A stretch of DNA of 64,000 nt from Bemisia tabaci. Taxonomy: Eukaryota > Arthropoda > Insecta > Hemiptera > Aleyrodidae. The notes beneath the pieces are model-generated. The model worked only from the letters and a program-made list of their open reading frames with translations. It searched no databases and was not told the DNA's origin. Shown here in pieces: positions 1-11,644 of this stretch (the first letter of the stretch is position 1; each line of letters begins with the position of its first letter). Where the stretch lies: NCBI RefSeq assembly GCF_918797505.1, contig NC_092796.1:52086411-52150410 (forward strand), read 5' to 3'. The position numbers and the translations under genes were made by a program.

Positions 1-161
1 TTTGAAGAAAAATCAGTAATTTCGCATCATGTTTACGGTATCTCGATATTTATTTACTTCAGGTGTTAATACGCACCTTAAGTGAATGATCTAAAAATTG
101 GAGGTGACTTCACGCGCTTATTTTTACTCAACGTCTTTTAGGGGAAAACGAAGTAATTATA

Positions 162-300
162 CACTGAAAAAAAACTGCTAAAATCAACACATGAAATAGT
201 AAAAAAGGGTGACAACTCATCAAAATACATTAAGAACACCGGGTTGATTTAACTAATTTGGTGATTTGTCACCGTATTTTACCAATTTTTTTTTTCAGTG
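162..300. mobile_element. 139-bp MITE with CACTGAAAAAAA ends
   Basis: The segment begins CACTGAAAAAAA and ends with the reverse complement. Partial inverted similarity continues inward: GGTGACAA near 209 pairs with TTGTCACC near 267. The trinucleotide ATA lies directly on both sides (159-161 and 301-303) and is a plausible 3-bp target duplication. There is no coding capacity. The tips resemble those of the 1.57-kb element at 23752-25325, so this may be a short relative of it. The superfamily is uncertain. Confidence 0.6.
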
Positions 301-1631
301 ATACTCCTGACACATTGAAAAAGACATTTGATAGCCCCAGATATTAAAATCTGCACAATGTTTGGGCAACGGAAATATACTAGGTTTGGCAGCAACGCTC
401 TGACCTGCGGTCATATTTAGAGGTGTTGCTATTACCGGTAAGTTGGCATGAAACATTGAAGCACCGATGCTTCTTCGCTGCGGGCAATGACATTAATTTT
501 GAGGAATCCAAGCGCCGTCGCTCAATGGACAGGATTCAGGAAAAAAAGAAAACCTTTCGTAACTTTATGCTCCGCTGAGGTAAATAGGCTGTTCCATCCA
601 ATTTTCTAGCAAAACCTACGTAAATCTCGATAAACTGTCGCAGATATGTGGCCCTTATGATGACTTGTATTATTTTCCTTATTTCTTGTGAAAACATACA
701 ATGTCGACCGATATTCGTGCCCTCCAGACCAGTGCGAACTAAATTTTAATTTCTGGGAAATAGGTAGGTCACACAGCATTGTACAATTATTTCAATTGAT
801 GCCTAAAGAGGATCTAACATAAAACAGGTAAGAATTATCTTCCATTGACAAAATTGATGGAATTACCCTTTCGAGACGCATGCTAATGACGTCATTTATG
901 TAGTTCCTGCGCCCCGTATTTTCTTTCTCTTTGGTTTCATCAGTGAATAATCAGCAAAACTGCACTAGTTGCTCCACATACACCACTGATGGTGAAGCAA
1001 AGATGGAAATGAATGCGGCATGCACTCTTGAGGTGAATGACCTCATCATCATCGTAGTTGATTTTATTGGATTCAGGATTGATTGATCAAGTAAAGGAAA
1101 CACATCTTGAATTGCCTTAAAAAAAGGATATTCCAGTTTTAGTATTTAAACCCGTATTGTGCTCCTCCCATGAAATTTGTAATTCATTTTAAAACTCAAA
1201 AGAGTAATCTCATCAGAAATTGGTCACCGCTCAACAGTTTTTTAGCCATTGTATTCCATTTAATCATCCGTGCATGTGAGACATTAATGATTTGAATCTT
1301 GAAAATTTCAAAATCCTCGCCAGAAACTCCGAAACTCTTCCCCACTGTACACCGCGAGGTTTAAACACGCGATTTTATAAATGGCATGAAACTAGGCAAG
1401 CTCATTAATTGGATTTTGGAGGCCACGAACTTTGACAAATCGCCATCTCAGAAACCTCACCCCTTCGGCTCATCCACTTGCATGGACATAAAAAAGGAGG
1501 AATATTGAGTTCAACGGCGCATACATTACATTAGTCTCTTATTCTGGCCGTTTTGAAAATGATTTAATGCTGCCATTTTAGCGGGTTCTCCATCATTGGT
1601 TGGTTTCATCAAGCACGAGCCGACGATCGGG
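301..1631. other. No recognisable feature
   Basis: AT-rich sequence without long open frames. I saw no repeat-family termini, tandem structure or RNA gene here. Confidence 0.5.
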
Positions 1632-1711
1632 CGTATTCATGCTAAAAGGAACTATGTCACACGAGATCCCTATGCTCATAGTTCATTTTAGCATAAATAC
1701 GTCAAATTTCA
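1632..1711. repeat. 80-bp hairpin repeat, TGCTAAAAGGAACTATG type
   Basis: An inverted repeat: the left arm reads TATTCATGCTAAAAGGAACT and the right arm CATAGTTCATTTTAGCATAA. A related hairpin is at 36030-36112. The outer GACGTATTT-like tips resemble family E (19541, 22553), so it is probably a short member or relative of that family. Confidence 0.5.
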
Positions 1712-3122
1712 AGAAACAAACAAGAGCACATGTGTTTTACTGTTGAGGGCCTCTCAGCAGTCAGGGTCAGATCTAAAAAATTGTCTTTCATAGTGAAAAA
1801 CTTGAGCTTTGCACTAATTTTAAATTACATTCATTTATGCCTACTGAAACGCACCATATTTGTCGTCTTTGAGACTGTCTTATTTCAATCCCTAAACCGT
1901 AAATTGACCAAATTCTTACGTGAAGAACTATTCAGTGTATCCCAGTCTGCTGGGATTTGGATCAAACAGATCGGTCATCCTTAAATGATCCATTTGGAAT
2001 TGGTAATTCTTTTTTATGCTAAAGCCCATCAGTCAACAATGAGATAATCAACAGCCAACAATAAAAATGTGTAGATGTCTGTTTCTGCCCTATAATGAAA
2101 TGTTGAGCCCCCTAAAGTAAAAGTTTTCGCACCAGTCTGTCATCTCTGTACCGCTCTCTGATTGGCTCCAAAGTTGGCCGAATGCAAACAAACTCGACCT
2201 AGAGGAACACGCATTATCGGCTGAGAAATGAATGATAATCACACTGCAAGGCTAATTTTCGGCAAAACTTTCCATGAAAGTTCCATCCAAACTCAATTCA
2301 GAAGTTAAAAATAAAAAAATTTCTATCACATCCAAAATCACGTCTAGAACTTTTTAGAACTTTTTCGCCATCGGTTGTTTACACCGGGCCAAAGTAGGAG
2401 CGGAGGGGTTGGGGTTTTTTACATTGGGTCAACTTTGGGGCTCCATGACAGCCGATCAATCAGAGAGCGGCACACTTTTTCTGTAGTAAAAAAATTGAGA
2501 TAGCAATACTCTCCCGTATGCAGGTACTCTAATCCGGAGGTTAGTGGAGGGTTTCTCTTTGTCTTTGACTTGACAAAACAACAGAAAAATCGAACCAGCC
2601 AGCAAGCAGTCATTCGGAAAGAAACCAAAAGAAAGTACCTGTGATCTGACAGGACAAGAAATCATCTCACAACTCGGATGAACTAAGAAAAGCTCTCCGG
2701 TTTCGGATTTTGTTCTGAAGCTTCGCAGTGATGGGCCGCACCATTCGCCCGGTGGAGCATCTACTGGCAATAAAAAAGCACTTGGCTTACTACTGCCAAC
2801 TTCGCGCGGACGGTAGGTGGACGGAAGCCGCGACATCTGGTGAAAGTACGCGCCAAGCGCCGGCGCGCGAGAAATTCGCCGGATAAACGCTCGGCCGCAG
2901 GGCCCTGAAGACCATAGAGGGCTCTAAGGACTATTGTTCCCCGCCATAAACTCCTAATTCTTCTTCCGTTACTCATCGTAAAAGTTGTGTCTCGCTAATC
3001 TCCATTATCACCTCATCAGGGCCCGGAGTCGAATGGTGGAGCTCGGATCGTAAACCATTCTGGTCGATGCACCTGTTCGTCGCAGCCCACGAGTATTGTG
3101 TTTTCGAAATTGGATTTTGCGA
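1712..3122. other. Unassigned; GC-richer island at about 2700-2960
   Basis: Mostly AT-rich and featureless. The part around 2700-2960 is richer in CpG and lies partly inside a 126-codon minus-strand open frame (2456-2836). I recognise no domain in it. It could be an old exon or a gene-proximal island, but nothing firm supports coding. Confidence 0.35.
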
Positions 3123-3420
3123 ATGCTTAGGCAATATTGCAGCAATATTGTCAATATTGAAACAATATTGTCATGTAAATATTTCCTTAAATACACTGCA
3201 GAAATATGTTGACAATATTGCTAAAATATTTCATGACAATATTGTAACAATATATTTATAAAAATGTTTTAAATATATTTACAAAATATATTTATGTAAT
3301 TACTTTTAAAACAGTTTGTAAAATATATTTACAAAATATTTTAAAATTATTTTAGAAATATTAGTTTAAAAATATTTGTTTAATATTATGTTAAAAATAT
3401 TTTATAAATATTTTTGTAAT
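3123..3420. repeat. CAATATTG/AATATTT-rich array, left block
   Basis: Dense irregular repetition of CAATATTG, GTCAATATTGAAAC and, further right, AAATATTTT. CAATATTG is its own reverse complement, so the block is self-complementary. A shorter block in roughly inverse order is at 4318-4460, and the two frame an AT-rich 1.3-kb interval containing a SINE. Confidence 0.6.
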
Positions 3421-4097
3421 ATTTAAAAATTAATTGCTAAAATGGCAAAAAATGGTTTGCGATTTCTGCAATTTGCTTTTTTTGCTAAAATGCCCACCCT
3501 CGTGGCGAGAACGACAAAACAATTTGCAAAAGTGGTAATTTTATTGTGCGAAAATGGCAAACTATACTTTTGCGAAATTAACATTACTAGTTTATGCTAT
3601 TATGGCTAAAATTTTTGCTAGATTTTCAAAATGTTTGCCAAATTAGCGTATGGTTTTGCTCTGTTTACCAATTATTTTGCGGAACTTACTAAAATCAATC
3701 GCTAGAAAAAAGAAAGGGGGGGGGGGAAGAAAAGACAAAAAGAAGGGAAAAAAATAAATAACATAACATAAATACATCGACATAAATTCAAACTAGGAAA
3801 AAGCTCAAATAATTAAAACTGGAAAAAGACGCAATTATAAAAAACAGTAATTTGGTAAAGAAAAAAATGAGAGAGAGTTAAAAAAAACGAAAATTTGTAA
3901 TACATGAATAGGAATATGTTGAGTACAATTAATAAAGAATTTGAAACACAAATTACAGGATGAAATAAAAAATAATAAATAAATAATAAATAATAAATTC
4001 TGGTAAAATATTATAAGAATCCGTCAATAAACAAACATATTACGGACTCAGAGGCCTGCGATAGTTAAGAGATTGAATTTACGGGCCCATCTACATC
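3421..4097. repeat. Degenerate TTTGCNAAA-rich and A-rich low complexity
   Basis: From 3421 to about 3680 the motif TTTGCAAAA/TTTGCGAAA/TTTGCTAAA recurs at irregular spacing. From 3700 to 4030 the sequence is A-rich simple DNA with G and AATAA runs. No coding potential. Confidence 0.45.
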
Positions 4098-4300
4098 AAG
4101 CCTGGCTGGTCTGGTGGTAAAGTACTGGACTTCGGATATCAACTCCACCCCGAGGCGTGGGTTCTAATCCCGACTAGGACGGCGCGGATTTTAAGGTCAG
4201 TAACAACTCTACGATCCACAACCTGGACGCATGTGTACATTAGAAAGAAAATTAGTACCAAAGACGTCTCCTAGAGTGCGCGCACACGGATATGGAATAT
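4098..4300 (+). mobile_element. tRNA-derived SINE (tRNA-like head plus body)
   Basis: The 5' part resembles a tRNA: an A-box-like TGGTCTGGTGG near 4107-4117, then about 40-50 bases later a B-box-like GGGTTCTAATCCC at 4159-4171. This is the internal RNA polymerase III promoter layout. There is no clean cloverleaf, and extra sequence follows to about 4300, so a SINE fits better than a functional tRNA gene. The 3' end and target duplication are not clear. Confidence 0.55.
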
Positions 4301-4317
4301 GATAACCTCATCGCAAG

Positions 4318-4460
4318 TAAATATTTTTAAAATATATTATCAATATTACCTTGACAATATTGCTGCAATATTGTCAGGGGGGCGGACAACAAACTATTGC
4401 AGCAATATTATTTCGATATTGTTAAAATATTGTTAAAATGTTTTTGACAATATTTCAGCA
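4318..4460. repeat. CAATATTG-rich array, right block
   Basis: Repeated AATATTG/CAATATT motifs. TTGACAATATTGCTGCAATA here is close to the reverse complement of the motif near 3130-3155, so this block pairs with the left array as an imperfect inverted repeat. Confidence 0.5.
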
Positions 4461-4631
4461 TTTTAAATTTTCGTTATGCTGACATCAAACCGGATAATAT
4501 TTACATCGGAGCTGTAAGTCTAGTTTAGAGGTGGGAAGTGCATGCATTTTCCCTTTGATTTTAATAATTGATAATGAAAAAAAGTTTCTTTCTCTTATAT
4601 ATTCGAGCGATTAATATAATTAATATGTTGG

Positions 4632-5190
4632 GGGTTTCACTGTAACGCTTATTTCTGGAGTTCTACCGGACCGATTTCGACGATGCTTGACTCTGGTTAA
4701 AGCCCTTGACGTCCCGATGTCCGCAAAACTTTCAGACTTCCAAATTTTTCAGCCTCTTTCGCTTGAGACGCTTTTAAAGCCAAATCCACCCCCCTCCGAC
4801 CTTAAGTTTCCGAGAGTTGCGGTATGTTTCCGTTGTAACGCCTAATTTGAGAGATCTACCGGGGCGATTTTTACGATTTTTGGGTCGACCGCAAGCTCCT
4901 AGCTTCTAGATGCTCGCAAAATTGTCAGACTTCCAAATTTTTCAGACTCTTCTTCCTGAGACGCTCTTAAAGCCAAATCCACCCCCCTCCGGCCTTAAGT
5001 TCCCGGGAATTGGTTATGTTCCTGTTGTAACGCCTATTTTGAGAGATCTACCGGGGCGATTTTTACGATTTTTGGGTCGATTGAAAGCTTCTAGCTCCTA
5101 GATGCTCGCAAAACTATGAGAATTTCCAATTTTTCAGCCATATCTGTGTAAACCGCTGAGAGATGCAAATAGACCCCTCTCCATATTACT
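4632..5190. repeat. Three-copy tandem repeat, period about 192 bp
   Basis: The anchor GTAACGC...CTACCGG occurs at about 4641, 4834 and 5026. Each unit also carries CTTCCAAATTTTTCAG-like and AAGCCAAATCCACCCCCCTC-like blocks. Copies differ by scattered substitutions, so the array is not recent. Confidence 0.75.
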
Positions 5191-5907
5191 ACTACACAGC
5201 CTTCACCCAACGCCGAAGGTCAAACTCGGACTCTGTCTCAGCACTGCTCTGTCTGAATAAAAGGAAGCCGCCCCAGCTACGTGGTTCCATAAAACTGTCG
5301 AAGCGGCGCGATGACATGGGTTTTCCCGTCCTTTTGTCTAACAACCCTCGAGACCGAGACTGCTCGCTACGGGATCGCAGCCCTATTGTCTCATATGCCA
5401 AACAAAATCTGACCCTCAAAATTTAAAGACAGTAAAAATGCAATTTTTTCTATCATTCGGAAATTGTTTTTACAGTGTATATTTTTCGATTCGCGGTGAA
5501 ATTTTGAGCAGAATGGTGGTCAAACTAATGAAAATACATGATTCTACGGTACACTAAGATCGATACCACAACTGCTGCATTTATAACTTGCTGAACGATA
5601 TTTCCGTTACTTATCAACATATCACGACGAAATTTAGTTCATTGTAATATACTTTTTTAGCAGAGCGTAAATTTACTGAGAAAGTTGAAATCGAACCCGA
5701 TGAGAGAAATTTCATCAATTTTTTTGGAGCTCCACTAGGCCGAGCAGGAAGGGAAAAAAGGATGACGATATTAGATCTCAGACCAGGTTGAGCGACATGC
5801 CAGAAACTTCGCGCTAATGCTCTCATGTATTTTTATTGAGTTATGTCCGAATACTTTGAAAAAAGCCGAAATGGTCTCTTTTTTAAAGCGCAGTGTTTGC
5901 AATTTAC
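5191..5907. other. Unassigned
   Basis: Overlapping short open frames on both strands at 5163-5426 have no recognisable domain. No repeat termini seen. Confidence 0.35.
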
Positions 5908-6130
5908 CTGCTAAGGAAGAACGACATATGAACATTCGAGAGTTGCCAAATTTTCTTCGATAAAATGTTTATTTTTGAGGAAATTATGAATATTTTCCCC
6001 ATGAAATTTTCAGACGTTTTAGATCAAATTAAAAACAAATTATCCAAGAAATTGTAGACAAGCATTCAAAATTTTCCTGAAATTTAGTGGTTTTCCAGGG
6101 GAAATTTGGCAACGTCTGAAGACTCATACG
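5908..6130. mobile_element. Family B palindromic MITE, right end lost
   Basis: Begins CTGCTAAGGAAGAACGACAT (the CGTG of the full CTGCCGTGCTAAGG tip is missing) and runs through the family core GAGAGTTGCCAAATTT. Similarity fades after AACGTCTGAAGACTCATACG near 6130, so the terminal GCCGT...CACGGCAG is gone. Confidence 0.7.
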
Positions 6131-6229
6131 CTTGGCTACCTTTCGGTTCGTCTCCACGTTTCTAATCATGTGTTAAAGTCTCTTACGTTACGCTGCCAAC
6201 TTAGCTGCATCCTGCATCTCGAGAGCAAC

Positions 6230-6620
6230 ACTGATTAGATTTCGAAATCTCGCGACTTTTTGAGAGGTTGCCCATAGCTCATCTGCTTTCGTCGGATACG
6301 TTCTTTTACGGTTATGTTAGTTGATCAATGGGTACTTAACAATATCTGCTCAATTTTCTTTCTTTTTTCACGGAACATTTCCGATTTGTGAGTGTCCGAT
6401 ACTGAGTGATACTATTTTGCCTCTGTATTCGCGAGATACGTTCTTTGCGGCCGCGATCGATAATGGATATTGCAATTTCTATTCATACTTTCTTTCCTTT
6501 CTTTTTTTTACGGAATATCCTCGGTTTTTTAGTGTCCAACCCAGTGCGAGGCTATTGTACACCTGTTTTCGCCAGAAACGTTCTACACAATTCTACTCAT
6601 ATTTTCTGGGTGCAAATGTG
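6230..6620. repeat. Diverged tandem repeat, period about 140 bp
   Basis: The anchor GATACGTTCTTT/GAAACGTTCT recurs near 6295, 6435 and 6575. Between anchors, TTTCTTTC...ACGGAA(C/T)AT and AGTGTCC recur in the same order. Open frames here simply reflect the repeat. Confidence 0.5.
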
Positions 6621-7623
6621 CGAGATTGTTGCGTCCTGTGCATAAGTTTGTCTCTTTTAGTGCGTCTACTATTAATGAGTTCCTTGAGTGAGTAGCTAAC
6701 GACTAGAGGAGTAACTCCAAATTTACATGTATTTCTACCATTTGAATACCTTGACAGTTGACGATCATTGAACAAATGTTCGAGCATCAAATTTTCGCAC
6801 TTTTTATCAGAATTTTACACGCAATCTACAAACGGAATTTACGTAAATCCGGTAATGTGGCCTTTGGTTTTTTTTTTTCTTACATTGGTTACATTTGGTT
6901 CCTCTACATTGACGATCCTTGACAGTTGGCAACACTTTTTTTCCTCCACTCAAATATATTTAAAACAATCGTTTTTTTTGTAAGGGAAGCACCCTCACCT
7001 AAACTAGATATTTTTAATGGTTTTAAGTGGAAGAAAAGTAGTGTTGCCAACTGAACCTCCAACGTGACAACACCTCCTACGATCGTGGCGCCGACTGCAG
7101 CTTGAATTGGACACGGTTCTTAGCCGTATCCCGATTACTGTATGATATGTTTTCACGCGGTCGGACAAGCGCCACAGCCTCCAAATGGACCGAGTGCCAT
7201 CAACTGGAATACGCTAAAATACCGAGATTCCACTCAATTTGGCACCAGCCGAGGATTTTCACCCAACGGATTCCTCGCGCCAAACAAGCTAATGTAAATA
7301 TTGCACTATCATTTCGCACATAGCCGTGGTATTTTTAGCCTACGCACCAACAATAGATCGATCCACCGATTCGTCAGAGCCGGAGCAGATAGTGCAACGT
7401 ATTTGTTGTGGATATAGAGTGTAAGGATGTAGGGAGAGTGGCTTTCGAGGTGCGGCGTTATGAGCTTAGCGAGTGTGGAAAATCGGCTCTCAATTAAACG
7501 GTAATTTCGCGGCGATTAGAATGGATCTGCGGTGACGTATGGATTGTGTTATTTAGCTCTCTCCCCCTCATTCTCTCACCTCCGTACCATTTCCTATTCG
7601 GCTTGGCGCATATTTTTGATATT
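6621..7623. other. Unassigned
   Basis: No gene seen. About 45 bp at 7010-7055 (TTTTAAGTGGAAGAAAAGTA) is similar to 13950-13990, indicating a small dispersed repeat. The rest is plain. Confidence 0.35.
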
Positions 7624-7850
7624 CACTGAAAAAAAGTCGCTTGAATCTAGAGTCCAGACTCTTGAAAAAATTGGCAAAGAAAAAATACTCTTGATTCAAT
7701 CGGATTTTTTATTGAATCAAAACGAAATCCGCTTAAATTAAGAGGCTTGGTTCTTGATTTAAGCTAAAATCCTATTGAATCAAGAGTATTTTTTCTTGTC
7801 AATGTTTTTAAGAGTCTGGATTCTAGATCCAAGCGACTTTTTTTCCAGTG
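7624..7850 (+). mobile_element. Family A palindromic MITE
   Basis: Ends CACTGAAAAAAAG and CTTTTTTTCCAGTG, with long inverted arms containing AGAGTCCAGACTCTTGAA and its complement around the centre CGCTTAAATTAAGAGGCTTG. TT flanks both sides (2-bp duplication). The tips next to the A-tract differ from other copies (GTCGCTT in place of CACATTG), and both tips changed together. Confidence 0.85.
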
Positions 7851-8080
7851 TTGCATCAATAGTTAGAAACAGGTTGTCGAAGAAGGTCCTTGACAGGGTT
7901 TCTCCCGGGAGAAGGCGCAGAGGGCGCCCAATGAGAGGTTGGAGGGCGGGGATTGAAACAGAGATGTTAAGGTGCTCAATGCTCGAAGGATTGTGGTTCG
8001 ATAAAGAGCAGTGGAGGTTAGGTGTCGTAGAGCGCGAGGGAGTGCTGCAAAGCGATCTTTATGTATGTATCACCTGTTAG
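7851..8080 (+). pseudogene. LINE-type retrotransposon C-terminal fragment
   Basis: The frame read from 7850 contains SPGRRRRGRPMRGWRAG followed about 25 residues later by EQWRLGVVEREG, then a stop at 8078-8080. A basic RRRGRP-x-x-xW motif followed by a DR/EQ-W-R-x-x-V motif is typical of the extreme C-terminus of arthropod endonuclease/reverse-transcriptase (non-LTR) polyproteins. Only the tail is present; no reverse transcriptase or endonuclease domain lies upstream, where family A adjoins directly. It is a 5'-truncated relic. A chance basic peptide is the alternative. Confidence 0.45.
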
Positions 8081-8214
8081 GAGTTGAAACTTAAAACCAT
8101 AAATTATAATGTTTTTTCATAAAAATTTCACGTCAAACGTGGAGAATTTTTTCATTGAATTTTTAATCCAGATCTCAATGCGCGAAGGCTCTTTTTAAGC
8201 CTAACAATCCGTAA

Positions 8215-8345
8215 GGGGCCGTTCAAATATTATGTAACGCACTTTGGAGGAGGGGGGGTTTGAGCCAGCGTTACGATACGTTACAAGGGGTAGGGGGGTC
8301 AAACCAAGCGTTACCTAACAAATCCGAGCGTGGGGGAAAAAAACT
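8215..8345 (+). mobile_element. GGCCGTTCA-type MITE, left portion
   Basis: Starts GGGGCCGTTCAAATATTATG followed by GTAACGC and a G-rich stretch, the layout of a common short insect repeat. A fuller relative is at 62735-62880 and a lone right end at 32441-32510. The matching right terminus is not seen here. Confidence 0.5.
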
Positions 8346-8586
8346 TTGAAAAGAAAACGTGCAACAAATTGAAATTCTCGCTATCCCCGAATGAATTTCT
8401 CCCCCCGAACGAAAATATCTCTAGGCGTAATAAACACTGCGCCGTGGTTCTTTGGTTTGGGTCACCAGAATTGTCGGTCATAGAAACAGAAACATAAGTT
8501 CAGCTAACCGAAATTCAGCCCTTAGGACCGGAAACTTCGGTTACCTGTTCCAAAAATCTCTGGTGTTCAATATGAACCAAAGCTCA

Positions 8587-8821
8587 CACTGGAAAAAAAA
8601 AAAACATTGGATCTAGAGTCCAGACTCTTGAAAAAATTGACAAGAAAAAATACTCTTGATTCAATCGGATTTTTGCTTGAGCCAAAACGAAATCCGCTTA
8701 AATTAAGAGGCTTGGTTCTTGATTTAAGCAAAAATCCGATTGGATCAAGAGTATTAATTTTTCTTGTCGATGTTTTTAAGAGTCTGGATTCTGGATCTAA
8801 TGGGTTTTTTTTTATCCAGTG
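8587..8821 (+). mobile_element. Family A palindromic MITE
   Basis: CACTGG plus an A-tract at the left, TATCCAGTG at the right, arms and centre as in other plus-oriented copies. CA lies on both sides as a 2-bp duplication. Small differences between arms show decay after insertion. Confidence 0.9.
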
Positions 8822-8940
8822 CAGTCCATGTAACCGAAGTTTTTTCTCAGTGTATGATCAAAGCATAGAACACTTCAACCGGAAAAGCATCACGTCAAAG
8901 TTCGGCTGTGCTTCCGTGACGTCACCCCTCGTCAGATCAG

Positions 8941-9016
8941 ACGTCATAACGTGAAATGCATCCAGATCCACGAACTGTGCTCCGCGAGCCACGACTTCGA
9001 CCGCAGCGAGCGTCAG
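8941..9016 (+). CDS. Possible internal exon, unknown protein
   Basis: Between an AG (GATCAG, ending 8940) and a CAG|GT (9014-9018) lies a stop-free 76-base stretch reading RHNVKCIQIHELCSASHDFD then RSERQ. Its G/C-ending codons and composition differ from the surrounding AT-rich DNA. The frame stays open a further 16 codons past the putative donor. I recognise no family and see no other exons, so this may be chance. Confidence 0.15.
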
Positions 9017-11644
9017 GTGCCTCCACCGGTGCCAGATCTCCGGCAAAACTCCTGTATCCTCATTTGACAGCCTACTCAGTCTCGTATACTTGGCATCAGG
9101 AGGCGCTTGGCGTAATATTCAATTTAGCGGCGACGCACCTGATCCCAGCTTTGATGAATAGAGGATGAATTAGTCCCACCGGTTCAATTGTCCGACACAA
9201 TATCCATTTCGCGCCCCTGTCTCGACGTTGCGAAGTCGAGGTTAATTCTCGTGTTTTTCCCATGCTTCCGTGTAGAACTTTGGAGCTTTCTGTTGGGTTT
9301 GCTGATTTGGCAACAGCCGGGACCCGGGGCGAAGAAGGGACGAAGCACCGACAGAATAGATTCGACCAGAGGCATCGTGTTTGTCTACTCATCCGCCTGT
9401 GCTCATTATTTTATGGGGAGATGAGTTGAACGATCTAATCCCTTGACGATCGGTCAGTTGCGCTAGTCGTAAACTGGTACTTTGATGGTAGAGAATCAGG
9501 GTAGCAACTATTAATGATTTGTTCGAGGATCGAATTTTTATGTTTGATTTTACCTGAGATCTGCCTACCGAAAATTACGATGATTGACACCACATACAAT
9601 GGCAAATGCTTAGCCTATCGTTTCTGTCAACTTGATTTTCATCTACTATGTATGCGCGCAAGGACTAGTAAAATTGTGAGCTTTGCTGCTTCACTAACTC
9701 AATGTGGAGATACCTCGGGATGCACTTTTGGGTATAGATGGCGCCATTCTTTTTTTTTTATCGAAGGGTGTCAAAAGTCCAACTTTAGTTTTTGTCTGAC
9801 AGTGAATTACTGTTAGTTTTTAGTCAGTGTCAGTTAAATATGTTTCTAATTTCAAATTTTTTTCTCTGATTACAGGTAATTTAATCTCTTTACTACGATC
9901 GTGTTCGGTAATTCATCGTAAGTCTCAAACCCGGGTAAGAGTTCTATCAAATTTCTGATGTACTGATATCCTTAAAATATTAAAAAGTTTCTTTAGATCT
10001 AAACACTCATTTAGTTATTCACAATAAAAAATAATTTAAGTAAAAAAAATCGAAAAAATGAAAGTATTTAACCTACGATTTGTAAATCGAGGGCTAAAGT
10101 GCAAAACCACGTATATATAATGCGGTGTTTCAAAATCTCCGTTTCTAGTTTATTCTTGCAAATAAGAAAATAAGTCAACTTTATAACTTGAAATTTGTAC
10201 AGAATAATATTCTGCTAACAGAGAAGAAAAATCTAGGAAATTTTTAAGGGTTACGTTGACTAGTATATAACGTATGGCAGGAAGTCTGCAACGTCGCAAA
10301 TGGAGACACGTGGTCTCGCACTTTAGCCATCGAAATATTTTGTGAAAAGGAGGAGACTGTTATGGGAAACGGAACTTGATAATGTGAAAAGAAAAAATCA
10401 GGTTACTTGTATTTTTACTTTGATGAGAATATCACGGACATTTGTTTGAAGGTTTCAGTTTTAGAAAAGTATTTTTCAGAAAAAATATATTTACAGTGTT
10501 ATAATCTTTCGTGCTTACCTGCTCAAAATGCTGGATGCAAGCTTTGATTTTCGCAAGGGGTGAAAAATTAATTAAACTGCTCGTCTACTTTTTTGTAATG
10601 ACGAGCGTTTATTGTGGGGAATCGAAATAATCTTATAGAAACATTGAAGATTGCTTCTTTTCGACACAAACCGCAATCCTGAAAAATTTGACCTCGAGTA
10701 CTGAAACCACTTTTTTCGTGGGATTCTATTTTCATTTCTAGTCCGACTCCGATTATACTTTTCGACGCGATTATCATTTGCTCTCCCCATTAACTATAGC
10801 TTAGTGTAAGATATTCTGAAATTTGCATCTTAGACTAATCTTCACACCGAACCGCCACGACAACAGTAGCAGCAACTCAAATACACCATCCAACAACGCC
10901 AAGAGATATCGATTCTGCCACTTTCATTCTATAGTCAGTCACTGTTCCCCACTAAGAAAAACGCCGTATCAACAATCGGGCGTTGTCAAACTTTCAGTAA
11001 AATACGATTTTTTTTGTAATCTTGTGAATATTTTTCACAGGATTTTATTCACAATCCTATCCATTGTAAATGAAAAGTTCCATTAATTTTATTTTTAACT
11101 TCACTCTAAAAATAAGTGATCGGTTATATGAATTTTGGTGGCATTAGAATACTCACACAGCATGTTCTGTTAGTACCGGAGTTTACCCGGTAAGAATAGG
11201 AAACGCTTTGATTTCGTTGTAAATGATCAACACTGGGTGATGGCATGCCTAAGTTAATTAGTTTTATCTCTAGGAGGTCGACATGGAATTGAATCAAACA
11301 TATTCGAGAGCGAGATCTGAGAAATCAATTCTTCTCTAATCCGCCGTGAATATTTCATATTCAATACATGAGGATGGGAGCCGCAGCGTCGTCATCGTTT
11401 GCATCGGTTCAGAGCCCGAACGCCGGCTTTGATTGGTCTATTGTGACGTCACGCGCGCGACAAATCGCGCCTAATCTGTAAACAGAGAGCTGAATTAATC
11501 CTTTTAAGTGTCATTGCCGAAAGAGAGAGGCGCATGGGGGACCTTTGAACGGTTTCGAGCGCTATTTAAGGAATAAAATACTAATTTTCTCAAGAAAAGT
11601 CGTTTACAAATCGCCGCAAATGGACCGAGTTTAACAGAAAGGAA
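9017..11644. other. Unassigned
   Basis: No confident features. Short overlapping open frames at 9096-9424 lie in locally GC-richer DNA but show no known motif. From 9850 to 11400 the sequence is AT-rich and featureless to my reading. Confidence 0.4.

Noticed and set aside
2456..2836. 126-codon minus-strand frame as a gene
   Set aside because: No recognisable domain, a competing overlapping frame of 71 codons, and no splice or promoter signal.
3123..3420. A CRISPR-like array or regular satellite from the CAATATTG repeats
   Set aside because: Spacing is irregular and there are no unique spacers; the context is eukaryotic.
4107..4171. A functional tRNA gene
   Set aside because: A- and B-box-like sequences are present, but no full cloverleaf with matching acceptor arms could be drawn; a SINE fits better.
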